From Saccharolobus shibatae B12 (GTDB taxonomy: Archaea; Thermoproteota; Thermoprotei_A; Sulfolobales; Sulfolobaceae), in NCBI RefSeq assembly GCF_019175345.1, contig NZ_CP077717.1:1464001-1528000 (forward strand): DNA of 64,000 bases, written 5' to 3'. A program made the position numbers and the translations under genes. This document shows, piece after piece, positions 49,032-57,600 of this stretch. The notes beneath the pieces are model-generated. The model did not search any database. It was not told the origin of the DNA and worked only from the letters and a program-made list of their open reading frames with translations. Numbering within the stretch: the stretch's first letter is position 1; the number at the start of each line of letters is the position of its first letter.

Positions 49032-49767
49032 TCACCTCTTCTAACTTCTTCACAGTGACGGGGGAAATTAGGTTAGGCGCCTTATATAAGGTCACCTTAC
49101 CTTCAACTAACTTAATTAGACCATAACCAACACTCTTCCTAGCACCTATGAAAATTCCCTCTTTAACCAAGGTCGCTAAAAGGAACTTTAGGGCATCAAT
49201 AGACTTCACCTTCCAATCCTCCTTCTCCCCCTCAATTAAGTTAAGATTGTAAATCATCATGGTAAGAGTAAACTCAGCACCGGGATCTACGTAATCCAAA
49301 TTATATAAATGGCCGGGCGATTGACCACCGAAAACCCTGTTAATTGCAACCATTGTCCTCTGTGAAATCGAATACTTTTCAGCTAAGGAGTCCAAAATAT
49401 AAATCCTTGAAGCCAAATCCTTAAAACCAAACAATATGCAAGGAATACAATACCTTCTCTCTATAACCTCGTTGTCCTTCTTTTTCTCCTCACAACTAAC
49501 GCATTCATTATCGTCTAAATCACATACATAATACTTACTATCGTTTAGCGAATTTGTAAAGGATTCTATTAAACTCCTGAACGCCCCCTTTAAACTTGAC
49601 CCCGGTATGAGAGGTTTATCCCCATATTTAATTATAGGGTTATCTGTAGCTTCAGTGAAATCCTGAGTCTTACCCTTACCTACCCTTAAGGGGGTCTCAT
49701 TACGTAGCTTACCCTCAATCTTCACAATGCTGGTTATGGCGTCAAGATCCATACAAGACATTTTCAC
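49015..49767 (-). CDS. Cas7 (Csm3-like) subunit, type III-D
   Basis: 250 residues, the paralogue closest to Csm3. [35 protein letters not shown] with the aligned catalytic Asp, KGAFRSL, a Cys pair CVSCEE plus [35 protein letters not shown], and the end [15 protein letters not shown]. It forms the crRNA backbone and cuts target RNA at intervals. It overlaps the probable small-subunit gene by 4 bp. Confidence 0.9.
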   Translation of the reverse strand: MKMSCMDLDAITSIVKIEGKLRNETPLRVGKGKTQDFTEATDNPIIKYGDKPLIPGSSLKGAFRSLIESFTNSLNDSKYYVCDLDDNECVSCEEKKKDNEVIERRYCIPCILFGFKDLASRIYILDSLAEKYSISQRTMVAINRVFGGQSPGHLYNLDYVDPGAEFTLTMMIYNLNLIEGEKEDWKVKSIDALKFLLATLVKEGIFIGARKSVGYGLIKLVEGKVTLYKAPNLISPVTVKKLEEVIGGNG

Positions 49768-50183
49768 ACCTTACTCAAGATACTAACAAGTTCCTTGAAA
49801 GTCTTAACATTTCTCACATTATTGTAATTGACACCTAACCCCGTTAAAGCATCATAAACCCACTTTACATATCCCAACAGATTCACAGCTTCCTTCATCT
49901 CCTTATCCTTTAAACTAGCTAACAATAACTTCCCTGTCTCCTCGTCAATCTCCTCTCTTCCTGCTTGACGCATAATGTAAAGCAATAACTCATTCATATC
50001 CCTTCTACTTTGTAGAAAACTCAACAAACTGTTTATGGTACTTGAATTGACAACTGGTTCATACTTTTGGCGATTAGGTTTTGGCTTTATTGCAGAAATA
50101 GCTATTCTAGTAGCAGTATCAAGTAAATTTTGGGAAGACACATATCTATTTACGTCTTTACATATATAAGATTTGGTCATCAT
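49764..50183 (-). CDS. Probable Cas11/Csm2-type small subunit
   Basis: 139 residues, entirely helical after a short start: [60 protein letters not shown]. Size, helical content and position just upstream of the csm3-like gene fit the small subunit (Csm2/Cas11) that lines the inner belly of type III complexes. Small subunits diverge strongly, so this is inferred mainly from context. It overlaps the upstream gene by 26 bp. Confidence 0.6.
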   Translation of the reverse strand: MMTKSYICKDVNRYVSSQNLLDTATRIAISAIKPKPNRQKYEPVVNSSTINSLLSFLQSRRDMNELLLYIMRQAGREEIDEETGKLLLASLKDKEMKEAVNLLGYVKWVYDALTGLGVNYNNVRNVKTFKELVSILSKV

Positions 50184-50775
50184 AATACCTCCCTTTCTTT
50201 TTCACATTTCTGAAAAATCCAGTTCCAAAAACTACAATCTTCCCCCTCTCAGTAACATAGTAATTCCCACTATCAACTTTTTTAACTAAACCCATTTCCT
50301 CCAATTTCCTCCTAATCCTTGAGACAGTAGCCTTACTTATGCCCGTAATCCTCTCAATTTCCTCTATCTTATAATGCCCGTTCATCATCTCCATTAATAC
50401 GACAAACGTTTTATGATCAATCTCAACCTTTTTGAAAATCTCTCCATCTACTTCAATCCTTTCTTTATCGTAAATTACAAACCTCACCTTTCTGTTAATA
50501 GTGGAAAATAGGTAAAGCATTGCAATATTGAACCTAATGGAATTAGCAGTAATCAAAACTACGTAGCTGTCCTTACTATTACTGATTTTCTCAGCAACTT
50601 TTTCAGCTATTCCCTCAAAACTTAGAGAACTACAATTGTCAATAACTTGAACGTTGTCAACCTTTAACCTAGTTCCTTTAACATCCCCGCAAATTATAGC
50701 CTTATTAACGTTCTTCGTATAGTTCTCTAACTCGTAGTTGAGGTAAACCAAATCTGATGCAATTATCGTGACCAA
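50158..50775 (-). CDS. CARF-like winged-helix regulator (Csa3-like)
   Basis: 205 residues. The N-terminal half has Rossmann-like strands ([40 protein letters not shown]) resembling a shortened CARF domain. The C-terminal half is a wHTH ([40 protein letters not shown]). This is the Csa3 layout, where cOA binding tunes transcription of cas genes and leaders. The usual 'GGT/TGGTR' ligand loop is not clear, so the CARF assignment is tentative. Start is TTG 50775, 13 bp inside cas6. Confidence 0.6.
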   Translation of the reverse strand: MVTIIASDLVYLNYELENYTKNVNKAIICGDVKGTRLKVDNVQVIDNCSSLSFEGIAEKVAEKISNSKDSYVVLITANSIRFNIAMLYLFSTINRKVRFVIYDKERIEVDGEIFKKVEIDHKTFVVLMEMMNGHYKIEEIERITGISKATVSRIRRKLEEMGLVKKVDSGNYYVTERGKIVVFGTGFFRNVKKKGRYYDDQILYM

Positions 50776-51482
50776 CTCACATCAACCCCTTTCACTCTAA
50801 CAACACCAAACCCATTCCTCCTTGATGAACCAATGCCTCTTGCAATTGCGTTTTCCAAAACCTTAACTAAAATTTCATTCTCTCCCTTAACGGAGTACCT
50901 TAACTTTCCAGTGAGTCCTATAACCAACTTATCATCATACCTCACACTTGCGTACTTCATAATTGAGGGCTCTTCCCAAAGCATTTGAGCAAAACGAGAG
51001 ATCACCTCATTAAGTTTTTTGTCACCCCTATTTAACCCCGTAGCGTCAATAACGTTATTGAAGAAAACGTACTCGGACTTGTTAGTGAACACCTTTTTCT
51101 TTTCCTTTACGTAAGGAGACACTATCAATGCCGGTGTCATAATTTCGACCTCGAAGTTTTTCGGGATCGAACTAACCTCGACCTCGTGAACCTCAACGTC
51201 AATAACTTTCCAAAAAGTATTGAATAAATGCCTGCTATCTAGATTAATTAAGGCTGAATATACGTTCTTTTCATCACCTCCAATTTCAAAGGAATAAACG
51301 TTACTGCCAATGACTTCCAGATATGTTGGGACTGATACATATTTTAGTAGATATTTTCCCTTGTACTTTAGCGGTGATATTGAAACGTTTTTTGGGTCTA
51401 ATAAAAGGCTCTTCCCAATCTTACTGCTAAAGGGTATAATTGCGTCGTTTTCAGGCTTAACGAAAACTTCAGCAACTATCAT
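50763..51482 (-). CDS. cas6: Cas6-family crRNA endonuclease (III-D operon copy)
   Basis: 239 residues. [20 protein letters not shown] at the N-terminus and the Gly-rich [17 protein letters not shown] near the C-terminus are the Cas6 double-ferredoxin hallmarks. [10 protein letters not shown] resembles the start of the second Cas6 at 60398 ([10 protein letters not shown]). It would cut pre-crRNA 8 nt upstream of the spacer. A catalytic His is not obvious, as in several Sulfolobales Cas6 enzymes. It begins one base inside the upstream gene. Confidence 0.85.
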   Translation of the reverse strand: MIVAEVFVKPENDAIIPFSSKIGKSLLLDPKNVSISPLKYKGKYLLKYVSVPTYLEVIGSNVYSFEIGGDEKNVYSALINLDSRHLFNTFWKVIDVEVHEVEVSSIPKNFEVEIMTPALIVSPYVKEKKKVFTNKSEYVFFNNVIDATGLNRGDKKLNEVISRFAQMLWEEPSIMKYASVRYDDKLVIGLTGKLRYSVKGENEILVKVLENAIARGIGSSRRNGFGVVRVKGVDVSWSR

Positions 51483-51754
51483 TATATCAACCTCTCTAAG
51501 ACTGAATGTAACAATGAGTTCTGCCCGTAATCCTTAATTCTAGCTGTTGTATTTAATGAGTGCTCAAGACCCTTAATCAACTTACTCAAATCTTCTACAT
51601 TTATCGTTATCGCTTCCCTACTTGGAGAATATGGAAATACGTTGAAGTGAATTTGAATGTTATCATTCGTCAAGCTAATCACTAAGTTCCCTCCGTCAGC
51701 TATTGGTCTATCAGATGGTATCACGTAAACGTTACTGAAGGTAACCTTGATCAT
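51482..51754 (-). CDS. Unknown 90-residue protein in III-D operon
   Basis: [20 protein letters not shown]...: two or three beta strands ([20 protein letters not shown]) followed by a helical end ([28 protein letters not shown]). It overlaps both neighbours by 1-4 bp, which argues for a real gene. No family recognised; a small accessory of the nuclease or of Cas6 is possible. Confidence 0.6.
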   Translation of the reverse strand: MIKVTFSNVYVIPSDRPIADGGNLVISLTNDNIQIHFNVFPYSPSREAITINVEDLSKLIKGLEHSLNTTARIKDYGQNSLLHSVLERLI

Positions 51755-52263
51755 GCAACCACCATGCGTAAATACTTCTTTATTGAAATCTTCGTAATTA
51801 TAACATTGTAGAAGTCAATCCTCTTAACTATGGCGTAATCTGCATCATTGGAGTCAATATCGTAAATCGCTGAAACGAAGCTTGCCCTTCTAGTTCCGTA
51901 AAGCCAAGCGTAGAGCGCAGCTTGCAGTATTCCCTTCTTCTCGAAAGTGGGGTCTACTTCTCTTGCAAAGCTCTTAATTTCTCCTGGAATATAGTCTTTA
52001 ATGAAATCAGGCCGACCGCAAATGTTATCTTTACAAACTCTATAAGCTGGTTCTGCATTAATGAACTCCCTTATGCTATTTTCTAGTGTTACTCCTATGT
52101 TAATTTCCTTTATACCGAGGATGTCATTAACAATCTCACTAATAGAATAGTAAAAGTCGTTGTGTTTGGTGTAATTAATGTTCTCAAATTTAGCTTTATA
52201 GTTTACTCTAAACGATGCTATTTTGTATAGTTGATACTCTATAGTGTTAGATGGGAACCTCAT
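51751..52263 (-). CDS. PD-(D/E)XK nuclease, Cas4-like core, III-D operon leader gene
   Basis: About 170 residues. CGRPDFIKDYIPGEIKSFAR holds the D...ExK active site, and ILQAALYAWLYG holds the QxxxY helix of the Cas4/RecB nuclease core. Unlike Cas4 there is no four-cysteine iron-sulfur set: only two Cys (RVCKDNICG). It heads the operon, so it may be an effector nuclease or a processing factor rather than an adaptation protein. The frame opens at GTG 52272, but GAGGGGTGA lies 5 nt before ATG 52263, a Shine-Dalgarno that favours the shorter form. Confidence 0.75.
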   Translation of the reverse strand: MRFPSNTIEYQLYKIASFRVNYKAKFENINYTKHNDFYYSISEIVNDILGIKEINIGVTLENSIREFINAEPAYRVCKDNICGRPDFIKDYIPGEIKSFAREVDPTFEKKGILQAALYAWLYGTRRASFVSAIYDIDSNDADYAIVKRIDFYNVIITKISIKKYLRMVVA

Positions 52264-52825
52264 CAGGCTCACCCCTCAGTTCCCTAATCTACACTATCTT
52301 CTTCCTTAATTTGTAAAAAATCTTTATTTAGTTTATTATATGCCTTAGTTATGCAATATCTTTTTACCATTTTAGGTCGTGATTAACTTTTTCATAGCTA
52401 GCTTAAAAAATTTTCTGTACTGCATCCTCTCATATAATCGCTCCCTAAAAAATATTAAAAAACATCATTGTAGGAAAAACAGTAGACCGAAAATAGCTAT
52501 TAGATATTGGATGACGGATATTTTATATCAATTCATTTTAGGACAAGATCTTCTGCTATTTCATGATATATAAGTTTTACTAGCCTATCTTCCATTATCT
52601 TTCTTTGAGGTTTTTATGAAAAATCTAGGAATTAACATGCGTAAATGGGAAAATTTATATTCCCTTATCGTCATTTACACTTTAAATTTTTCTTTATCGA
52701 AAAGGAAGCGAGTAAGCACATCTATGTAAGAGTTTACTGATAATAATTGAAGCTAGTTCAATTTCAAGTAAACCATTAACTTACGTATTTTAGCTATTTA
52801 ACCTCTTACTGTTTCAAATAGTGTC
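52264..52825. other. Intergenic between III-D operon and toxin-like gene
   Basis: Holds the presumed promoter of the III-D operon near 52300-52330 and otherwise only AT-rich sequence. A short plus-strand frame at 52379-52573 has no supporting feature. Confidence 0.4.
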
Positions 52826-53245
52826 TTAACGAATAGAGGGTAAACGAATTCTATATGTTCTTCTATCTTTAAAGTCGTAAACGTAAAGGTTCTCTACATC
52901 AATAATTATGGGATCAATAAAAACGTATTCCTTTGCTCCTCCCCTACTTCTTCCTTTTGGCGTCACAATGCCTACATACTTAACTTTAGAAAATAACTTT
53001 TTACTAATGGGAATAGGACCAATTCTATATCGAGGAAGCTTAGATAGGGCTAACATTTTTACAGCAACATCTGGGTCATCAGTAAACAAATTTGTCAAAT
53101 ACGTACCCTTTGGATTGTAAGACATAATTACTCCTTTCTCGATTACGAATTTTAACTCAGCCTCACTCGTATATCTGAAGAGAGCATCAGTTTCATAAAC
53201 TATAGCCCTCCTAGATCGTTGATAAAAACGGCTAGAAGACATCAT
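52826..53245 (-). CDS. ADP-ribosyltransferase/HYD1-like putative toxin
   Basis: 139 residues. FRYTSEAELKFVIEKGVIMS, then TYLTNLFTDDPDVAVKMLAL and GGAKEYVFIDPI, follow the order of HYD1/ART-like toxins (H/R-Y-TS near the start, a 'vYlT.l.p..a' strand, a C-terminal acidic strand). Such domains modify proteins or nucleic acids with ADP-ribose. The usual catalytic Glu is not certain; E or D in KEYVFIDP is the candidate. The gene at 53297 lies 51 bp upstream in the same direction and may be its partner. The call rests on pattern resemblance. Confidence 0.5.
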   Translation of the reverse strand: MMSSSRFYQRSRRAIVYETDALFRYTSEAELKFVIEKGVIMSYNPKGTYLTNLFTDDPDVAVKMLALSKLPRYRIGPIPISKKLFSKVKYVGIVTPKGRSRGGAKEYVFIDPIIIDVENLYVYDFKDRRTYRIRLPSIR

Positions 53246-53296
53246 TAAAGATTAAAGAGAAACATATTTTAAATCTATTGGAAAATTATATCCCTT

Positions 53297-53839
53297 TTAC
53301 ATTAAGGGGAATTTAAAGTCCCTTTTATTCACTGCTTTTATTAAATTATTATAGCATTCCTCTAAGTCCCAGAGGTATTTCGCTTGAGACTTACCCTCTC
53401 GCTTGTCTCCATTCACGCAATGGAATAGACCCTTCTCAACAATTCCTTCCAAATTAACGAAATCGCTTTCCTCAGGAACCTCATGATGGAGCCACCACAT
53501 TGCATACACTTCATATGATAGCGAAGTAGGTTGTTCTATCGGAGATGGAGTAATATTATCAAAAGTAATTGAAAAGTAATTTTCACGTTCCTTCATGACA
53601 CGTTCTTCCTCCTTACCCTCAAGCTCATCAACGTGTAGTGGTTCGTATTCACCAAATACAACAGTTATCCTTCTCTGATCAAAGGGAAAAACATCTAGAT
53701 ATATGTAATTATAACCTAAAGACATTAATGAACCTTCAAATCTTTTGAAAGCTTTTTCCAATTCATTAAACATCCTCATCACTTTTGGCTCATTACTCAC
53801 CCAAGCCCAGAACTCAAAGTCATCAGTTATGTACGCCAT
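53297..53839 (-). CDS. Hypothetical protein, possible partner of the ART-like gene
   Basis: About 180 residues from ATG 53839 (MAYITDDFEFWAWV), acidic, rich in Trp and Tyr: RMFNELEKAFKRFEGSLMSL, GYNYIYLDVFPFDQRRITVV, YAMWWLHHEVPEESD. No family recognised. The box CCTATAAAAG about 26 bp before the ATG fixes the leaderless start against the longer frame from 53899. An acidic protein directly upstream of a basic toxin-like protein suggests an antitoxin or immunity role, which is inference only. Confidence 0.55.
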   Translation of the reverse strand: MAYITDDFEFWAWVSNEPKVMRMFNELEKAFKRFEGSLMSLGYNYIYLDVFPFDQRRITVVFGEYEPLHVDELEGKEEERVMKERENYFSITFDNITPSPIEQPTSLSYEVYAMWWLHHEVPEESDFVNLEGIVEKGLFHCVNGDKREGKSQAKYLWDLEECYNNLIKAVNKRDFKFPLM

Positions 53840-53843
53840 TATA

Positions 53844-53996
53844 TTATACTTTACTTTTATAGGTATTTGTATCTTGTGGTTCAACGCAAGGATTAACAAT
53901 TACCTTTCTAACTAACAAATATCCAATGTATTTAACGACGTTATATCCCGATACGTCCCCAGCAATGTAAAATAACAACCTATTTCGTGATGACAT
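53844..53996 (-). CDS. Possible 50-residue small protein or gene relic
   Basis: A short frame MSSRNRLLFYIAGDVSGYNV... ends NTYKSKV just before the start of the 180-residue gene and overlaps that gene's promoter. The hydrophobic centre (VVKYIGYLLVRKVIV) looks protein-like. It may be a relic of a longer gene. Confidence 0.25.
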   Translation of the reverse strand: MSSRNRLLFYIAGDVSGYNVVKYIGYLLVRKVIVNPCVEPQDTNTYKSKV

Positions 53997-54101
53997 AATA
54001 AACCTTCTACAAAAATGATTATAAGTTTTACTCATAGATTTCTGGCATTAAACTCTTTTTTATATATAATCTATCCTCATAATTATCTATATACTGCACG
54101 T

Positions 54102-54206
54102 TATACTTGCTTATAGTCTAAAGGACAACGACATTTCTAAAATTACACAAAAACCTTTCCTTATATTAGGGAGAAAGTCTTGCCCTTTAAAGTCTCAAGG
54201 AGTATA
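54102..54206. mobile_element. 105-bp MITE, family C, beside the CRISPR leader
   Basis: TATACTTGCTTATAGTCTAA at the left and AAAGTCTCAAGGAGTATA at the right are inverted. It is about 85 percent identical by eye to 26026-26130 and exactly the same length. It lies at the outer edge of the CRISPR leader region. Confidence 0.7.
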
Positions 54207-54658
54207 ATAAAAAGTAATTCTCACGTTAAAAAAATTTTACTTTATCAGCCTTAGTGAAATTAGGAAATATTGCGTATTTAAAAGTAAGTTTAAAAAGATA
54301 ATTATACGTTACAGTGAAAGAAAGATAAAAGGAGAACGATAGAAGATAAAAAGTATATATCGATATGTTACGAAATTAGTGAAATATTATTATCATGAAA
54401 AGAACTTTAAATTTCGTTTTCATTAAGTAATTTAAAAGTGTGAAGGTTCGAGTCTCAATGCGACCAAAACGAATCTTTCTATAATAATTGAACGTTTATA
54501 AATGATAGGGTGTATTTCAATTTAACATAAAATCCTTGCGACCAGAAATTGTTAAATTAATTACAACTAAAATTGGTCGCATGAAGAGTAAAGGATAGTC
54601 ATGAAAATTTATAAGTGAGAAAGGAGAAAAGAAAGATAAGAAGTATAAAAACACATCA
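54207..54658 (+). promoter_or_regulatory. CRISPR leader
   Basis: 450 bp of non-coding, purine-biased sequence directly before the first repeat. The TATA-like AAATTTATAAG (54605-54614) would start transcription about 20 bp before repeat 1. Three copies of TGCGACCA occur: 54459-54466, 54537-54544 and, inverted, 54574-54581. The last two form a widely spaced dyad and are candidate sites for a Csa3-like or integration factor. This is the active (insertion) end, because the repeats at the far end are degenerate. Confidence 0.7.
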
Positions 54659-57600
54659 GATTAATCCTAGAAGGAATTGAAAGTTAACGATAAGAAGCAG
54701 GAAGATACATCAAAAACCCTTTCGATTAATCCTAGAAGGAATTGAAAGAGATATTTATTAAAATCAATTTTTCCACGCCATAGTTCAGATTAATCCTAGA
54801 AGGAATTGAAAGTTATTGTGTGGAAACAAGTAAGTGGCTTATCTTCGGAGATTAATCCTAGAAGGAATTGAAAGTATTGATTGTAAACAAATATAGCAGC
54901 CACTTGCATTATCGATTAATCCTAGAAGGAATTGAAAGAGGTATAGTACCACCACAAATACAGTCATATATAACTAAGATTAATCCTAGAAGGAATTGAA
55001 AGTAAAGTAATGTATTTGATTTCTCATCCTTCATCCTGAAGATTAATCCTAGAAGGAATTGAAAGTTTCTCACTCATTTGTCATCAAAAAAGATTATGCA
55101 ATCTGATTAATCCTAGAAGGAATTGAAAGGAGATAGAGATTAAAAAATTGTTAAAACAACATAACTTAGATTAATCCTAGAAGGAATTGAAAGGAGGTGC
55201 AAAAAGTTGGCACAAGCTCAAAACCCAAAAGGTAGATTAATCCTAGAAGGAATTGAAAGTTCCCTACGCTTGAAATGCCGTTCAGAATGTCGTTGATTAA
55301 TCCTAGAAGGAATTGAAAGTACTCCTCACCTCCTTCCTTTTTTTCCTCGATTTGGATTAATCCTAGAAGGAATTGAAAGTCCATGTTCAAGAAGCGAGAC
55401 AAGAAATGACATTTTAAGGATTAATCCTAGAAGGAATTGAAAGATTAAGTTGGCAAAACGCTTAACTAAAACCAGATCCGATTAATCCTAGAAGGAATTG
55501 AAAGTCCAGACTACAACATCCTTTATCTTGCAGTATAAGAATTGATTAATCCTAGAAGGAATTGAAAGTTTTTCTTACTTCATCTATATAAAGTCCAAAT
55601 AAAAATCCTGATTAATCCTAGAAGGAATTGAAAGGTTTCCTAAATTGCTTTTGTACACGCTGAACCTTAGATGATTAATCCTAGAAGGAATTGAAAGATT
55701 CATTTCGGCGTAAAGCTGTCCCATATTTCTCCTAGATTAATCCTAGAAGGAATTGAAAGGCACTGCATTCTGGATACTTAATGATGACTTGGGAGATTAA
55801 TCCTAGAAGGAATTGAAAGTGATAAAGGGTGGCAAGAATATCTATTATATCATAGTCGATTAATCCTAGAAGGAATTGAAAGAATGATATTCCCCAAATA
55901 TTATTTCTGTTTCCTTTCTTGATTAATCCTAGAAGGAATTGAAAGAGAAGTACTACGAAACACACATATACTATAAAGGCAGAGATTAATCCTAGAAGGA
56001 ATTGAAAGATAAGTATTTTATATCATCTCTAAGTTTTGTTAGCTCGATTAATCCTAGAAGGAATTGAAAGGTTACAGCGCTAGTACCGTTCGCAGCTAAT
56101 GTTAATGCCTGATTAATCCTAGAAGGAATTGAAAGCTCCATAGGTAAAGGACTATAAAACGCTCAGTCTTGATTAATCCTAGAAGGAATTGAAAGTTTAT
56201 AACTAGATAAAAATGCGTTCATTAAAAAAATTTTGATTAATCCTAGAAGGAATTGAAAGATATGACATTATAGAAGAAGATGGGACTATGAAAGTGCCGA
56301 TTAATCCTAGAAGGAATTGAAAGCTTGGCACTTTGAGAACCCTCATCTTTCTCATGTGAATGATTAATCCTAGAAGGAATTGAAAGTAGATCAGGTGTGG
56401 AAACATATTCAGGAATGCCCTGAATGGATTAATCCTAGAAGGAATTGAAAGTTCTTAGTTCAACGATAATCGGATATGCAAATTTACTGTGATTAATCCT
56501 AGAAGGAATTGAAAGTGCTAAACTCTCAAGTCTTGAAATTTTGAATTTAGTAATTGGATTAATCCTAGAAGGAATTGAAAGTTTTCTGAAGTTGAAAAAA
56601 TCGCTCAACTGAAGAAATTTTGATTAATCCTAGAAGGAATTGAAAGAGCTTTTTTCAATCACAATATTTATTCGGTACACCTCGATTAATCCTAGAAGGA
56701 ATTGAAAGATTATATACTCTTGCGGTTTACAATAAGAAAACTATTGGAGATTAATCCTAGAAGGAATTGAAAGGGATTATCATCAATTAATATCGCATCC
56801 CCAACTGTCGATTAATCCTAGAAGGAATTGAAAGTTGTTTATCACTCTTCGCTCCAACCACACCTACTTGATATGATTAATCCTAGAAGGAATTGAAAGT
56901 TTATTATCTTAAACTTCGGATGGTCTAGCAGACTTTTGATTAATCCTAGAAGGAATTGAAAGAAGAATGGTATAGCTGAAGAGAAGTCGGGGACTAACAT
57001 TGGTTTGATTAATCCTAGAAGGAATTGAAAGAATTCATATAGATGAATAAGGTGAGTAAATGGCAAGTCCAGGATTAATCCTAGAAGGAATTGAAAGAAT
57101 ACATTTTTAATTCTGTATCGTTCTTGCATTCTAATTGATTAATCCTAGAAGGAATTGAAAGTATTTTATTAATAGCAGTGGTGGGTTTAGTGTGGGTAGT
57201 GATTAATCCTAGAAGGAATTGAAAGTGAGAACTTAAAGTAAAATTGGTATCGTCAGCAGCAATCACAAGATTAATCCTAGAAGGAATTGAAAGTTTATTA
57301 TATCTAGTCCTAAATATAATGTTAATCTATGATTAATCCTAGAAGGAATTGAAAGTCAGATAGGACACGATATTAGCAAAGTTCTGCATTGAGATTAATC
57401 CTAGAAGGAATTGAAAGTCTTGTCCCACACCTTTCACCTCTAATTTACTATATGTGATTAATCCTAGAAGGAATTGAAAGGTCCTCATCAATGTCGTCAA
57501 AATACACTATCTCGTTGATTAATCCTAGAAGGAATTGAAAGGAATTACTATCAAAAAGTGTTACAACATACCAATCGATTGATTAATCCTAGAAGGAATT

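Noticed and set aside
54440-54470. tRNA-like TTCGAGTC segment (GGTTCGAGTC) in the CRISPR leader
   Set aside because: It looks like a T-loop, but the T-stem does not pair and no D-arm, anticodon arm or acceptor stem is present. At most a distant tRNA 3'-end relic.
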